Assembly: GCF_016808095.1 (NCBI RefSeq)
Contig: NC_068976.1
Coordinates: forward strand, 18,260,371-18,324,370
Direction: 5' to 3'
Length of the DNA: 64,000 nucleotides
From: Vigna angularis
Lineage: Eukaryota; Streptophyta; Magnoliopsida; Fabales; Fabaceae
Shown piece after piece: positions 1 to 12,793 of the stretch (its first letter is position 1; each line of letters starts with the position of its first letter). The notes under the pieces are model-generated. The model saw only the letters and a program-made list of their open reading frames with translations, made no database searches and had not been told where the DNA came from. The position numbers and the translations under genes are program-made.

Positions 1-3000
1 AGAGTTGAGGAGGCAAGGCAAGTTCGTAGGCTACTGGTCCTATCTTCTTCAAAATCTGATACGGTCCTATGAACTTTGGAGATAACTTCTTTGGACGAAC
101 GACTCTGCCCACTCCAGTAATTGGGTTGAGTCTCAAGAATACGTGATCTCCTGCAGCAAACTCCAGTGGCCTCCTCCTTCTATCCGCATATGATTTCTGT
201 CTGCTCAGGGACGTCCTTAATCTATCTTGGATCAACTTAACCTTCTCGGTTGTTTGCTGGATGAGTTCAGGTCCAGTTAGCACGTTCTCTCCCTCTTGGA
301 ACCAGCAAAGTGGGGTTCGGCATTTCCTCCCATAGAGAGCTTCAAACGGCGCCATTCCAATGCTAGACTGGAAACTGTTGTTGTACGTGAACTCCACTAG
401 CGGCAGTACTTCATCCCAGGCACCCAAGTGATCTAGGACGCACGTCCTCAGCAAGTCTTCTAAGGTCTGGATGGTACGTTCAGACTGGCCGTCCGTCTGA
501 GGGTGATATGCTGAACTCATCTGCAGTCTGCTTCCCAATTCTCCTTGTAAGGACTGCCAAAACCGAGATGTGAATCTCGTGTCTCGATCCGATATTATGC
601 TTGAAGGCACCCCATGCAGACGAACGATCTCTTGGATATATAACTTAGCCAAATTTGCCATCGACATCTTCAAGTTTACAGCCAGGAAGTGGGCGCTCTT
701 CGTTAGTCTATCCACGATCACCCAAATAGAGTCATGATTCCTGACCGTTCGTGGTAGATGAGTCACAAAGTCCATGGAGATGCTGTCCCACTTCCATTCT
801 GGAATTTCTAATTGTTGAAGCAGTCCACCTGGTCGTTGGTGTTCGGCCTTAGCACGCTGACAAGTCAAGCAGGATGCTACAAAGCGAGAGACGTCGTTCT
901 TCATTCCAGACCACCAGAACGACTGCCTAAGATCCTTATACATCTTAGTCATACCGGGATGTATGCTAAGACGGCTATGATGCGCTTCCTCCAATATGAT
1001 CCGCTTCAGCTCGCCATCATTGGGAACGCAAGTCCTATCCATGTACTGCAATAGGCCGTCCGTTCCAACATTGAATTCTTTGGCTTGATCCGAACCAAGC
1101 ACGCTTAAGATCTTCACCAGCTCTTCATCCTCACGTTGCTTCATTCTGATCCGGTCAAACATATTGCTATATATTCTAAGATTACAGCACTTAATGCTGC
1201 TGGGCTCCAACTCAAACTGTAATCTTATATCTCTGAAACTCTCCACTAAGTGCAGCTCCTTCAACATCATGAACGAGACATGCACTGACTTCCTGCTTAG
1301 AGCGTCCGCCACTACATTGGCCTTCCCAGGGTGGTACAGCAGCTCAAATTCATAATCTTTTAAGAACTCCAACCAACGCCTCTGTCTCATGTTCAACTCT
1401 TTTTGATCAAATAAATATTTGAGGCTCTTGTGATCACTGAAGACTTGAAATGTTGATCCGTATAGATAATGCCTCCAAATATTTAGTGCAAAAACGACCG
1501 CTGCCAACTCCAGGTCGTGCGTTGGATAGTTGCGTTCATGAATCTTTAATTGGCGAGACGCGTACGCTACTGCTCGTCTCTCTTGCATGAGCACACAACC
1601 CAACCCTTGATGAGAAGCGTCGCAGTACACTTCAAAGGGCTTGGACGTGTCCGGAATGACTAGTACAGGAGCGCTCGTCAACTTCACTTTCAACTCCTGG
1701 AAACGCTCTTCACACAGATCAGTCCATGCGAACGGCTGATCCTTTCTAGTCAATTGGGTAAGCGGAGCCACTATCTTGGCGAATCCCTCTATGAAGCGTC
1801 TATAGTAGCCCGCAAGTCCAACAAAACTCCTCACTTCCGTAACCGAACGCGGGCTTTTCCAATCCAGCACTGCTCTCACCTTAGATGGATCCACGGAAAT
1901 ACCTCCAGCCGAGACCACATGGCCCAAAAACTGTACCTCCTTCATCCAAAATTCACACTTGGACAGCTTTGCATACAACTCTTTTTCCCTCAACACGCTC
2001 AGCACTGCCCTCAAGTGTTCTTCATGTTCGGCTTGTGTCTTAGAGTAAATGAGGATATCATCTATAAAAACGACCACGAACTTGTCCAGGTACGGCCGGA
2101 AGATGCGGTTCATATAATCCATGAACACTGCAGGAGCGTTCGTCACCCCAAATGGCATCACTACATACTCGTAGTGTCCATAACGAGACCTGAACGCTGT
2201 CTTCTGAATGTCGTCCTCTTTCACCCTAATCTGATGATATCCCGAACGTAAGTCTATCTTAGAGAACACCGTTGCCCCATGCAGTTGATCTAACAAGTCA
2301 TCAATCCTTGGCAACGGGTATTTGTTCTTGATGGTCAGCTTGTTCAATTGCCTGTAATCTATACATAACCGAGAGCTGCCATCCTTCTTCTTTACTAAGA
2401 GCACAGGCGCTCCCCAGGGTGATACGCTCGGCCTTATGAATTGCTTCTCCATCAACTCTTCAATCTGATTTTTGAGTTCCACCAACTCTGCAGGCGCCAT
2501 TCGGTAAGGTTGAACTGAGATAGGTGCTGCCGTTGTCACCAAGTCTATGGTGAATTCAACCTCACGAACAGGAGGTAGCCCAGGGATCTCTTCTGGAAAG
2601 ACATCCTGGAATTCGTCCACAACCGTTCGTCCTTCAGTGCACTTAATGGACGAACGCTCAAAACTCTCATCCGCACTCTCTCGGTCTTCATGCGTCATGA
2701 TCAAGAAACAAGCCGCGCCCTCCATAATGTCTTCTCTCAATTGACCGAGCGTTACACTCAACTCCTCTTCATCTCCTTCAGGAAAAATTAACTTCTTGGC
2801 TCCATAATCTATGAGAATGCGATTGGTATTTAGCCAATCCATTCCCAGAATTACTTCTAAGTCTCTGAGAGGCAAACAGATGAGATTCACCTTGTACCTA
2901 CGTCCTTCTACCTCAATAGGACATCTAACACACATGGTAGACGTCCTCACTTCACCCGCAGCTGGTGTTGACACCACCAGATCAAAATGCATCTTGCTCT

Positions 3001-4312
3001 CAGCTATCCCCAACTTATCAACGCACGCCTTCGATATGAAGGAGTGTGTTGCACCCGAATCAAACAACACACAACATTGCATTCCATATAACAAGCACGT
3101 ACTGATGATAAGTGTACCTGAGCTGGCTGCCTCCGCTCCAGTTATCGCATACACACGCCCAACAGCTTGGGCTCGTCCACCTCTCCCTTGCTGATTCCTT
3201 CCCGCGTTTGGTGGTCTCATCCCCGCTCGACCACCCATGTTGCACTCGTTCCCCAAGTGCCCATTTCTTCCACACCGATTACAGTGCTTTCCTCCCGCCA
3301 ACTGAGGGCATGACGAACGGTAATGTGGTCCACCACATTGGAAACAAGTAATGTTTTCGTAATGTCCAGCTTGTCCAGCAGGAACCAAAGCTTGAGAACT
3401 GTTCGTGCTGGACGACTGACCAGGACGACCGTAAGGAGTCCTTCTCTGAACAGTACCTCCCCTGGACAAAATAGGCCCCCTACTCACTTGTTGTTGTTTC
3501 TTCTGTCGTTCAGCTTCCGCCATGTTCTTTTCCAGTACCTTGGCCCTCTCAACCATGGCAGGAAACGTCCTTATGCACAAGCTTGAAATCATAACCTTCA
3601 AGTCACTCCTTAAACCGTTCTCAAATTTGCGACACTGCCACTCTCCACTTGTGGCCATCGTATTGAAACGAACCAAGTGTTTGAACTTGTTCGTATACTC
3701 AGAAACGGACATCCCACCTTGGACTAGTTGCAGAAATTCAACCTCCTTGGCAAAGCGGACGCTGTCAGGGAAATATTCTTCATAAAACTTGCTTCTGAAT
3801 ACTTCCCAAGTGATCGGTTGATGCGCATCCGCCAGGATAGCTCTCGCGCTCGCCCACCAGTGGCTCGCTTCTCCAGTCAATAAATACTCTGTGTACGCCA
3901 ACCTGTTTTCATCCGGACATCTCTTGGCGTTGAAAATCTTTTCCATGTCCCTTAGCCACTGGTCCGCCTCATCAGGTAGGCCCTTACCATTGAATTTGGA
4001 CGGATGATGCTGGAGAAAACTCTCCAAACTCCATTCAGCATTTGGTTGAGCAGCGTTTGAAGAGGATGCTCCAGACGCACCTCTAGTTGCTGCAAGTATC
4101 TCCATCAACTGCCTCTGCGTGGTTTCAGAATTTGCACGAGAGGCCTCCAGACTCTGCATAGCAGCTTGGTTTTGCTGCATCAGAGTGGCGTTTTGTTCCA
4201 TGAGGGTGGTATTTTGTTGTTGCAGTCGGTCGATCACTGTTTCCAACAATCTAGCGTTGTTGGACGCTTCCGGTTCGGTAGGTTGAGGTGGAGGAGGGAG
4301 TCTAGGTGCCAT
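1..4312 (-). CDS. Ty3/gypsy chromovirus Gag-Pol polyprotein (element A), 3' end cut by window edge
   Basis: This is the gag-pol frame of an LTR retrotransposon on the minus strand, starting at the ATG at 4312 and open for 1437 codons to the window edge, so no stop is visible. In order I see a Retrotrans_gag-type region near residues 110-165, two zinc knuckles (CX2CX3HX4C near 322-335 and CX2CX4HX4C near 343-358), an aspartic protease motif FDSGATHSF near 414, reverse transcriptase with the catalytic FIDD at 749-752, RNase H near 890, and integrase with an HHCC zinc region (about 1112-1168) followed by the D,D,E core. The frame is constant (lowest base of each codon is 2 mod 3) at both ends, at the zinc knuckle and at the RT catalytic site. 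The chromodomain-like C terminus seen in element B would lie beyond the edge. An open frame this long suggests a young, possibly competent element. Confidence in family is high; the clade (Tekay/Del-like) is inferred. Confidence 0.93.
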   Translation of the reverse strand, partial: MAPRLPPPPQPTEPEASNNARLLETVIDRLQQQNTTLMEQNATLMQQNQAAMQSLEASRANSETTQRQLMEILAATRGASGASSSNAAQPNAEWSLESFLQHHPSKFNGKGLPDEADQWLRDMEKIFNAKRCPDENRLAYTEYLLTGEASHWWASARAILADAHQPITWEVFRSKFYEEYFPDSVRFAKEVEFLQLVQGGMSVSEYTNKFKHLVRFNTMATSGEWQCRKFENGLRSDLKVMISSLCIRTFPAMVERAKVLEKNMAEAERQKKQQQVSRGPILSRGGTVQRRTPYGRPGQSSSTNSSQALVPAGQAGHYENITCFQCGGPHYRSSCPQLAGGKHCNRCGRNGHLGNECNMGGRAGMRPPNAGRNQQGRGGRAQAVGRVYAITGAEAASSGTLIISTCLLYGMQCCVLFDSGATHSFISKACVDKLGIAESKMHFDLVVSTPAAGEVRTSTMCVRCPIEVEGRRYKVNLICLPLRDLEVILGMDWLNTNRILIDYGAKKLIFPEGDEEELSVTLGQLREDIMEGAACFLIMTHEDRESADESFERSSIKCTEGRTVVDEFQDVFPEEIPGLPPVREVEFTIDLVTTAAPISVQPYRMAPAELVELKNQIEELMEKQFIRPSVSPWGAPVLLVKKKDGSSRLCIDYRQLNKLTIKNKYPLPRIDDLLDQLHGATVFSKIDLRSGYHQIRVKEDDIQKTAFRSRYGHYEYVVMPFGVTNAPAVFMDYMNRIFRPYLDKFVVVFIDDILIYSKTQAEHEEHLRAVLSVLREKELYAKLSKCEFWMKEVQFLGHVVSAGGISVDPSKVRAVLDWKSPRSVTEVRSFVGLAGYYRRFIEGFAKIVAPLTQLTRKDQPFAWTDLCEERFQELKVKLTSAPVLVIPDTSKPFEVYCDASHQGLGCVLMQERRAVAYASRQLKIHERNYPTHDLELAAVVFALNIWRHYLYGSTFQVFSDHKSLKYLFDQKELNMRQRRWLEFLKDYEFELLYHPGKANVVADALSRKSVHVSFMMLKELHLVESFRDIRLQFELEPSSIKCCNLRIYSNMFDRIRMKQREDEELVKILSVLGSDQAKEFNVGTDGLLQYMDRTCVPNDGELKRIILEEAHHSRLSIHPGMTKMYKDLRQSFWWSGMKNDVSRFVASCLTCQRAKAEHQRPGGLLQQLEIPEWKWDSISMDFVTHLPRTVRNHDSIWVIVDRLTKSAHFLAVNLKMSMANLAKLYIQEIVRLHGVPSSIISDRDTRFTSRFWQSLQGELGSRLQMSSAYHPQTDGQSERTIQTLEDLLRTCVLDHLGAWDEVLPLVEFTYNNSFQSSIGMAPFEALYGRKCRTPLCWFQEGENVLTGPELIQQTTEKVKLIQDRLRTSLSRQKSYADRRRRPLEFAAGDHVFLRLNPITGVGRVVRPKKLSPKFIGPYQILKKIGPVAYELALPPQL

Positions 4313-4452
4313 TCGTTCTCTGGATACAGAGAAAAATGAACGTTAGTTACGTGTAAAGAGTTAAGATAAAATAACTCATTTAAGCACATTTTAAGCACAC
4401 ATCAAAACATAGTGCACTCATAACCTACAGCGTCCTTTAAGAGAACAAAACT

Positions 4453-4464
4453 GCTCTGATACAA
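4453..4464 (-). promoter_or_regulatory. Primer binding site of element A (initiator Met-tRNA type)
   Basis: On the minus strand this reads TTGTATCAGAGC, one base away from the usual plant TGGTATCAGAGC complement of initiator Met-tRNA. It lies between the 5' LTR end (4469) and the gag ATG (4312), where reverse transcription would be primed. Confidence 0.75.
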
Positions 4465-4468
4465 CTAA

Positions 4469-7223
4469 TGTAACATCCCAAAATACCGTAATTACCATAA
4501 ATCAGGATTAATTACAATTAACAGTAACATAAACAGTCTTTGGCATTAAACAGAACTCAAGGGTTCAAAGCCGAACGGCTGCAGTACAAAATAACGAGCG
4601 TAACAAGTAACAGGAAATAAAGCGGAACGAACGGTTTTACAAAATGATTAACCGAACGTCCAAAACGAGCTAACATTTACAGCCTAACATCTACGAGCGC
4701 TCTAAGGCTCGGCCTTTACTTCAACTTCGACCAGATTTGCATCATCCAAATTTTCTTCTTCCAGCATTTCTTCAAGAGATGCACCACCATCTGCTCACAT
4801 CCACACGGATGATCATTGCAAGACAAGACGAACGTACATAGACAGGAGACAACACAATGGAAATGCAAGGATAAGCTTATAATATTTAATTTATACAATT
4901 AACACATACATTTAACATTTCAATTCACACATACAACATGTAACTTATCAAATAATAATCATAGAAATACGTATATAAGACAGACCGTCCGGACTGTATG
5001 AACCGTGTAGCTACAGGCGTCCTTGCACCCGAGTGGTGTAGTAGCCGGGATATACCTAATCAGCTGCCACTCGAGGTTGGTCCGTTCTTACGTCGCCCAT
5101 GTTAACTTATGGACTAAGGACCTCCTGCCATTCCCACACATGAACTACTCTCCTCTACGTGAAGATGAGTGTCACGGAATATCAGGATGGACCAAGCCAG
5201 CATTAGCATGTCCACAGTCATACTTTACCAATCCATTATTCAACATATATGAGACGTTCCTCCTTGAAACGCTCGTTCAAATTCCATAATCATAAAATCA
5301 CTTGATATAACGTTCGCACGGTAATTTGTCATGATTCATAATCAATCTCATCCTTAACTTTAAGAGTACAAAAGAACGAACGTTCAGTCCTTTGAAGAAG
5401 TAGGACGAACGTTCAAATATAATACTGGATGTACAGACGTGACTCTCTGTTTGGCCAGTCAATCGCACTGACTCAATTTGAAGTGTATTGGTACTTAGAA
5501 GATTTCAAAATAAATACCTTGGACCAGATTCAATATAAGAAGAATGCTCAAGAAGAAATTGAGAATACTAACGAACGCTCGACATGAGGCCGAACGCTAT
5601 CAAAGACTAACGCTCGACATAAGGCCGAACGCTATTAAAGACGAACGCTCGACATAAGGCCGAACGCTATCAAAGACGAACGCTCGACATAAGGCCGAAC
5701 GCTATCAAAGACGAACGCTCGACATAAGGCCGAACGCTATCAAAGACGAACGCTCGACATAAGGCCGAACGCTCGACATAAGGCCGAACGCTATCAAAGA
5801 CGAACGCTCGACATAAGGCCGAACGCTATCAAAGACGAACGCTCGACATAAGGCCGAACGCTATTAAGGACGAACGTTCGATAGGAGGCCGAACGCTATT
5901 AAGGACGAACGTTCGACAGGAGGCCGAACGCTATTAAGGACGAACGTTCGACACGAGGTCGAACGCTATTAAGGACGAACGCTTCGGTTAAAGACCGAGC
6001 GTTACGTATTTATAAAGTTTCAAATATTTATATAACTGAGCTGAACCGAACGCTCAGACACCAAATTGGGGACGCTCGTTCTGAGCGGAGTTCTTTCCAA
6101 ATGAAAGGATTCCCTTCTAAGTTATTTTAAGGAAAACCGAACGGTCTAAGACCGTACGGTGACGAGCGTCATTTATCATAGGGGATGATATGAATTTCAG
6201 ATTTTTCAACCTTAACAGAATTTTCCAGATTTCAAACATTTAAACTTATACTGTATAATTCATATGATTTTCAATTTATAAACTTTATAACATTCATTCC
6301 AGTAACTTCATATTCAACATCAACATACAGATTTATTTCATACACCATAACATCCATTTTTCATACGTATCAAACCAACATGCAGATCAAGCAAAGAGCA
6401 GAAATCATTTTCCATAACAGTAGTCGTCCATACAGCTCAAACATCATACATTTCATACATGCACATCAGATCACATAACATACAGTATAAATTAAACATA
6501 TAAGCTTCCCTTACCTGGATAGCAGTGTATGCCCTAATGCAAAAGTTGGGTTCGTCTCTTACAGCTTTCTACCCCCAGTTTCACTCAACACTCCCACTTG
6601 ATCTAAACACCAAACCAGAAAATTCTCAGATACAGTCCATGCATGAACCGAGAGGATGGTTTCGAACAAAACCCTAATGGACGAACTTCTAGAGGAAGGA
6701 ACTTACCGGCTTAGAATCAAATTCTGTTCGGTCCAAACTAACGTCCGCGTCTCTGGAAACGTTCCTATGGTTCTGAAATGGGATTTGGAGAAGAAAATGA
6801 GAGGTTACAGTAGAGAGAAGTTTACTGGTTTAAGAGAGAAGTTGGAGAAGATGAATGGTTTGATTTCTGAGAAAGAAGATGAGTGATGCAGGTGAGCGGA
6901 AGGGTTTTCGAAAATCACTTTTGTTCCTTCCAATTCCAGACGAACGAGCGTCTCTCTTTCGGACACCTGCACCTCCACTCTGACTTCCGAAACTTCCAGC
7001 GTGACAAGTGGCATGCGTGCATGCAGCGCTTGGTGCGTTTTTAATGCACTGAGTGTATGACGTGGTGCGTGTTTTCAGAGAATGATGAAAGGTTTGGTTT
7101 CAGTGCCCAGCAGAAGGATTTAGCAGAAATAGAGGTGGGTTTTAATGAGATAAGTATTGATTACAGTGTGCATTAATGATGATATGACATGTAATTTACA
7201 GAGCAAATTTTCAGGGTCTCACA
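4469..7223 (-). repeat. 5' LTR of gypsy element A (about 2.75 kb)
   Basis: On the plus strand this block begins TGTAACATCCC and ends GGGTCTCACA. Read along the element it starts TGTGAGACCC and ends GGGATGTTACA, giving the TG...CA ends expected of an LTR, directly next to the primer site. The partner LTR lies left of the window, so LTR age and target duplication cannot be judged. It contains a 35-bp tandem array (5570-5990) and many CGAACG motifs. I see no convincing gene in it. Confidence 0.85.
5570..5990. repeat. 35-bp tandem array inside LTR A
   Basis: About a dozen head-to-tail copies of a 35-bp unit of the form GACGAACGCTCGACATAAGG followed by CCGAACGCTATCAAA. Each unit carries two CGAACGCT motifs. 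Units on the right diverge (CGTTCGACAGGAGG variants). Confidence 0.9.
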
Positions 7224-7468
7224 CATAAACTAAATTGTTTTTAATTTCAGCTCTTAAACTATCTAAGATTGTGAATATACTGGAATAAGTTTCCAGTCGA
7301 GGGTAATACTTCCATTCTAAGTCTATTGAGTAATATTAATAGAATCCATCATCGATGTATTATCGCTTTAAAACTTGGAGTTTCTTCACGATTAATTGAA
7401 AATAATAAATTGTATTTTAATTACCATTAACATCAACTCTTAAACTATGCAAAGACACTTAGGTGTAT

Positions 7469-8449
7469 TGTAACATCCCGATTATATAATAATAAATATT
7501 ACATAATAAAGACGTCAACATTCAAATATAGAGAACAGTCAGAATATGACGTGTAATTTAATTGTTAAATTTCAATCATCCAATTAAAAGGAGTGAAAAT
7601 TTAAACTTGAACAGTTGGAAAGGATTGATCGCTACAAATGATCAATCAGGAAACTTCTAAGAAGATTACTTTGCAACATCAGCAACCTCCAGCTCCTGCT
7701 CCAAGGGAAACTCTCTTCGACGACCTCTGCTCCCATCCAAGTGGATGATCATCGCCGAATAACATAATCCAAATTGGCACACAACACAAACAATGCAAGG
7801 GTGAGCTAGATATAAAAACATGTTATCTCCTAGCACAATTAATTCATGAAATCATTCATAGGTTCATATAAAATAACAATTAAAGCATACTCATTGATCT
7901 ATATTCACACACTCCCATGACATGTAAACATTCATCCAAACATGGTAAACTGACATCACAAGACTTGTTACTTTATACCCCGACTCGTCCGGACTAGAAT
8001 GATTACCGAGCTATGGCGGGTCTTGCACCCGTGGTGGCTTTATGAAACTTGGGCACTACCGCCCTGGCACTACCGCCTGGTGAAACTTTGGGGCACTACC
8101 GCCCGGCCACAGTCACGAGGTTAATCCGTTATCACTCACCTTGGGTCATATGGAAGCACCCAAGACTAGGACCTCCTGCTACTCCTCACCACATGGTTCA
8201 ATCCTCTCTACATGAGAAGAAAGACCATTGGAGCTTCAGGATGACCCCCAAAACTGAGCTACCATGTAATCATTCTATACAACCCCCCAAAACACCACCA
8301 TGTATCCTCTCCTTGAGGATCATGGAATTACGTCCATGAATCATATTGTTACTTTGAAACTTAACCACAATTATGAATATTCAGATACCACCATATTATC
8401 ACAACAAATCCAACATATTTCATACATTCACATATTTTCAAATAAATCA
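7469..8449 (-). repeat. Outer gypsy LTR, first part (interrupted at 8449)
   Basis: The block starts TGTAACATCCCGATTATATAA, the same plus-strand start as the LTRs at 8450, 20405 and 32724, and includes a short GGCACTACCGCC repeat near 8050-8105. It is cut at 8449 by another LTR of the same family and resumes at about 10826. The 245 bp between element A and this LTR (7224-7468) show nothing recognisable. Confidence 0.75.
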
Positions 8450-10825
8450 TGTAACATCCCGATTATATAATAACAAATATTACATAATAAAGACGTCAAC
8501 ATTCCAATAAAGAGAACAGTCGGATCATGACGTGTAATTAAAGTACGAAATTACAGTCATCCAAAATAAAAGAAACGGAAATTTAAACTTAAACAGTTTA
8601 CAGATTCGAACACTACACGTGTTCAGATAGGAATTCCTAAGAAGACTACTCCGCAGCCTCAGTATTCTCCAGCTCTTGCTCCAAAGGACTCTCCTCGACA
8701 ACATCTGCTCCCATCCAAGTGGATGATCATCGCCAGAGAAACATACCCAAACAGCACACAACACAAACAATGCAAGGGTGAGCTAGATATAAAAAAACAT
8801 GTTATCTCCTAGTACATTTAATTCATGACATCATACATAGGTACATATACAGGAACAATTACAGCATACTCATAACCCACATCTCATAACCTCATACGAC
8901 TCATCCTTACACCTACATAGTTCAGCTGGCACTCCCCAACACTATGCAGAGTAAGTCACAACTCATATTTACGCTCGCATAGTTCAGCTGGCACTCCCCA
9001 ACACTATGCAAGGTAAATTCCCAACACACGACTCATCTTTACACCTACATAGTTCAGCTGGCACTCCCCAACACTATGTAGAGTAAGTCACAACTCATAT
9101 TTACGCTCGCATAGTTCAGCTGGCACTCCCCAACACTATGCAAGGTAAACGCACACGATTTATCTTTACACTCGCATAGTTCAGCTGGCTCTCCCCAACA
9201 CTATACAAGGTCAGTACACAGAACTCATCTTTACGTTTACAATCATATCATCGTAGTAATCCTATTTCATACATTCTCATGCATTCACATACTTTCACAT
9301 AAATCCCATCACAATATACATTCCAAATATTTGTACACATAGTTCAATTTAATAGAAAAATGGATTTAGAATACATTTTTGGACGAACGCTTACTTTGGA
9401 CGAACGTGGACGAACGCTCAGTAACAGGCCGCACACGTCTTTGGACGAACGCTTACTTTGGACGAACGTGGACGAACGCTCAGTTTGGACGAACGTGGAC
9501 GAACGCTCGCGGACGAACACTCCTGGGCGAACGCTCGCTCACAAATTGAAGTGAAGGACGAACGCTCACAGAAACTTAAGGCCGAACGCTTGGTCGAGAA
9601 AAATTGGACGAACGTCCAATTTGGATCGGACGAACGCGCTCCGCAGCATCTCGCGCTCGGGCGCGACATGCTGGGCGCGGCATTTCCAGTGCCACTCGCG
9701 TCTGGGCGCGACAGTGGGGCGCCCGGGCGTGACCTGATGCAGAATTCTGCAGAATACAGAATTCTGCAGATTTGAGGTCAGAACCTCTCTTACCATTTTC
9801 AACCCTTTTTAATTAACTTCTAACACCCTTAATTCATGTTTTATACTAGATTGAACTTACCTAATTGATTATAAACGTTCCTTATTCAATTCTTAAGGGA
9901 TTCATACTCAAATTCAACCATAAAACACCAATTTTCACAACTTAGATACTCAAAATCCAATTCTACCACTTTACACCTATTTTGATCAATTTGATGGCTC
10001 TAACAAGTCATAATACAGTGGGTGAAACTGTTCCAAATGCTCAATAACACTCTAGACCCCAAATACTCAAAATCACTACCTCACTTCCTCTCCAAATAAC
10101 TAAAAAGCTACAAAATCCTAATTTCCTTCAATTCCAAAACATACAAGATTACATACATGAATCAACATATCATTTTCAGTCCAACCATACACACAAACCT
10201 CAAATTTCCAGCATCTACATCATGCAACAACTACCAACATACAGAAAATCCAACTCCCCTTACCTCTTGAAGACCTCCTTGCAAATCTTGAAATGCAGTG
10301 TACGGATCTCCTTCCAAATTCACGAGCTCTCTACTTCTCTTCTCCTAGATTTTCAGCAAGCGTTTTACTTCTCCAGATGCAGCACCGAACATCCCTCTTG
10401 AATCAATCTTCCCAAGGCTTGCAATCCAAGGCCTCCTTGTATCTCCAACAGCTCCGATCTTCACCCTCTCACTATTTTGCAGTAACCTTCCAATCCGTAA
10501 CGCCCCTCCCAAAATCCTTCAATCTACCAACTCTTCTCTTTAAGAAGTAGAGCTGTGCACTCTCCAACTTCTCCCTTCCTTCCATAATGCTGTGCCCAAT
10601 GATGATGATGGTGTTTTTGGTGGCTGGAGCACTTCCTGGTGGGGAGACCCACCACTCAAGCTGCTGCCCACTTGAAGATAATGCTGATGGAGGCTTCCTG
10701 GTGGTGCTTGGAGCACTCAAAGGTGGAGAGACCCACTTCCAACCAGCAGCCGTCCACTTGAAGCCCCTTCCCCACTTCCAGAAAAGTGCAGCCGCCCCAT
10801 TCACATCTCCCTCTTAAAAAAATGC
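8450..10825 (-). repeat. Inner gypsy LTR nested in the outer LTR, right end lost
   Basis: It begins TGTAACATCCCGATTATATAA and is collinear with the complete solo LTR at 20405-23369, including the CATAGT...ACTATG repeats (8920-9230), CGAACG motifs (9380-9620), a CpG-rich GGCGCGAC module (9648-9760) and the block ending near 10800. It lacks the terminal CCTTACA and stops at an A-rich stretch at about 10820. What follows is a second copy of the sequence just before its insertion point, so this end was rearranged after insertion. Confidence 0.75.
8920..9230. repeat. Short tandem repeats with CATAGT...ACTATG inverted arms
   Basis: Five copies of a unit of about 62-65 bp, each containing CATAGTTCAGCTGGCACTCC followed by CCAACACTATG. 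The CATAGT and ACTATG ends of this core are reverse complements and could pair. The same repeat is longer in the solo LTR at 20860-21480. Confidence 0.85.
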
Positions 10826-12793
10826 ACGACCATTGGAGCTTCAGGATGACCCCAAAACTGAGCTACCATGTAATCATTCTATACAACCCCCCAAAACACC
10901 ACCATGTATCCTCTCCTTGAGGATCATGGAATTACGTCCATGAATCATATTGTTACTTTGAAACTTAACCACAATTATGAATATTCAGATACCACCATAT
11001 TATCACAACAAATCCAACATATTTCATACATTCACATATTTTCAAATAAATCACGTCACAGACAATATTCCAACCATTGGTACACATAATTCAACCCAAG
11101 AGCAAAGGAACTTGGAATCCAACTTATTTGTAAAATACTATTTGGACGAGCACTATTCACCACCCAGGACGAACGCTATTAAGTGAACACCACGGACGAA
11201 CGCTCATTGTCAAATGGACGAACGCTAATTGCCAAACATCGGACGAATGCTAATTACCAATCAATAGGCCGAACGCTATTTGGACGGACGTTATCAAATC
11301 CTATACTATCAGGCCGAACGCTATTTACTAACAGGCCGAACGCTAATTCACTGATCACACCATTAGGTCGAACGCTAAGATTGATACTTAGGACGAACGC
11401 TATTTTACCGAAAGCACTTTAAGAACGAACGCTAAGATTGATACTTAGGCCGAACGCTGGGATCGAGTACTTAGGCCGAACGCTATTTTATCGAACACCA
11501 TACTGGACGAACGCTAAATCCGAATCCTAAATGAACGAACGCTACAATTTCTAGTACACTAAGACCGAACGTTCATGATCCAACCTTACGAATATCAATT
11601 TACAACCGAACGCACACTAATACATCAAAACCGAACGTTCAAGATTAAATCCTAAGAATACTACTTAAGATCGAACACTGAAATAGAGAACTTAGACCGA
11701 ACGCTGAGATCTGGTACTTGGGCCGAACGCTATGAGATTAAACGCTACAGGGTCGAACGCTAAACCATTGAATACCCTATTGAATTAAACACTATTTGAC
11801 CTAGCGCTTAAATATCAAGGCCGAACACCATATGGACGAACGTTTAAGATTGGAAATCGAATTAAGGCCGAACGCTCACAATCAGATTGAAACCAAGACC
11901 GAACGCTCAAAATCAGAATTTAAACTACAACCGAATGCTCAACAGAACAAGACCGAACGCTCCAGATTTAAACTTAAAACTATCGAATTATTACCGAACG
12001 CTCACATCACAATTAGACAAAAACCGTTCGCTCAATATCCAAACCTAAGAGTACCCACAAAAACGTACGCTCACAGTTTCAATTAAATAAGGCCGAACGT
12101 CTAATATCCACACCTTAGAACACCCAATAAAAACCGAACGCTCACTATTACTCTTACATCAAAACCGAACATTTAAAATGTTTGGACGAACGCTAACACC
12201 CACAAAACCGAACGTCTAGTATAACTTTTTCAAAAAGACCGAACGCTATACAGGATTGAAGTACGAACACTAGCCCTGAACTAAAAACCGAACGCTCAAC
12301 ATAATTTGGCCGACCACTAATTGGTCGAGCCGTTTTGGACGAACGCGCCAATATCTTGGCCGACCACTAATTGGTCGAGCCATTTTGGACGAACGTCCAA
12401 TTTTCATCAAATTGGACGAACGCGCGTTTCTGCAGAATTCTGCAGAATCGCAGGTTTTCCAGAAAACCCAGAAAACCCAGAAATCCCAATTTTTCATCCC
12501 TTCCTTCCCAGATTTGCATTAAACACAACATATATCATCAATCAAACAAAAGATCTAGCTCCCCTTACCTCTTGAAGACTTCCTTGAATCACTTCCAGAG
12601 AGTTTGATTTCCTTCCAACTCCAAAAGTTCTCCTCCTCTTCTTTTGCCCAACTTGCAGAACCAAACCTTGCTTGCAGCTTCAACTTCATCTCTCTCAGAA
12701 ACTTGGCAGCAATGATTTCACTCCCTAAGTGCAGACCCATACCCCTTTTTATCTCCCACGAGCCTCCCAAACTCTTCCCTCTTCCCCTCAAGG
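10826..12793 (-). repeat. Outer gypsy LTR, second part (truncated by the 282-bp array)
   Basis: The first 226 bp or so (10828-11053) duplicate 8222-8447 almost exactly. The block then continues through a long CGAACG-motif region (11140-12440) into the promoter-proximal part shared with the LTR at 32724-34931 (the CTCCCCTTACCTCTTGAAGA segment near 12560). It ends about 200 bp short of a normal LTR end, where the 282-bp repeat array begins. Confidence 0.7.
11140..12440. repeat. Dispersed GGACGAACGCT / GGCCGAACGCT motif field
   Basis: Some forty copies of a CGAACGCT core preceded by GGA, GGC or AAC, irregularly spaced at roughly 20-45 bp in AT-rich DNA. Spacing and intervening bases vary, so this is not a simple tandem repeat. 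Similar fields lie at 9380-9620, 21740-22290 and 33640-34440, always inside LTRs of this family. Confidence 0.85.

Noticed and set aside
9360..9802. Several overlapping Arg/Thr-rich frames on both strands
   Set aside because: They are translations of the GGACGAACGCTC motif and CpG module; overlapping frames on both strands with low-complexity products indicate an artefact.
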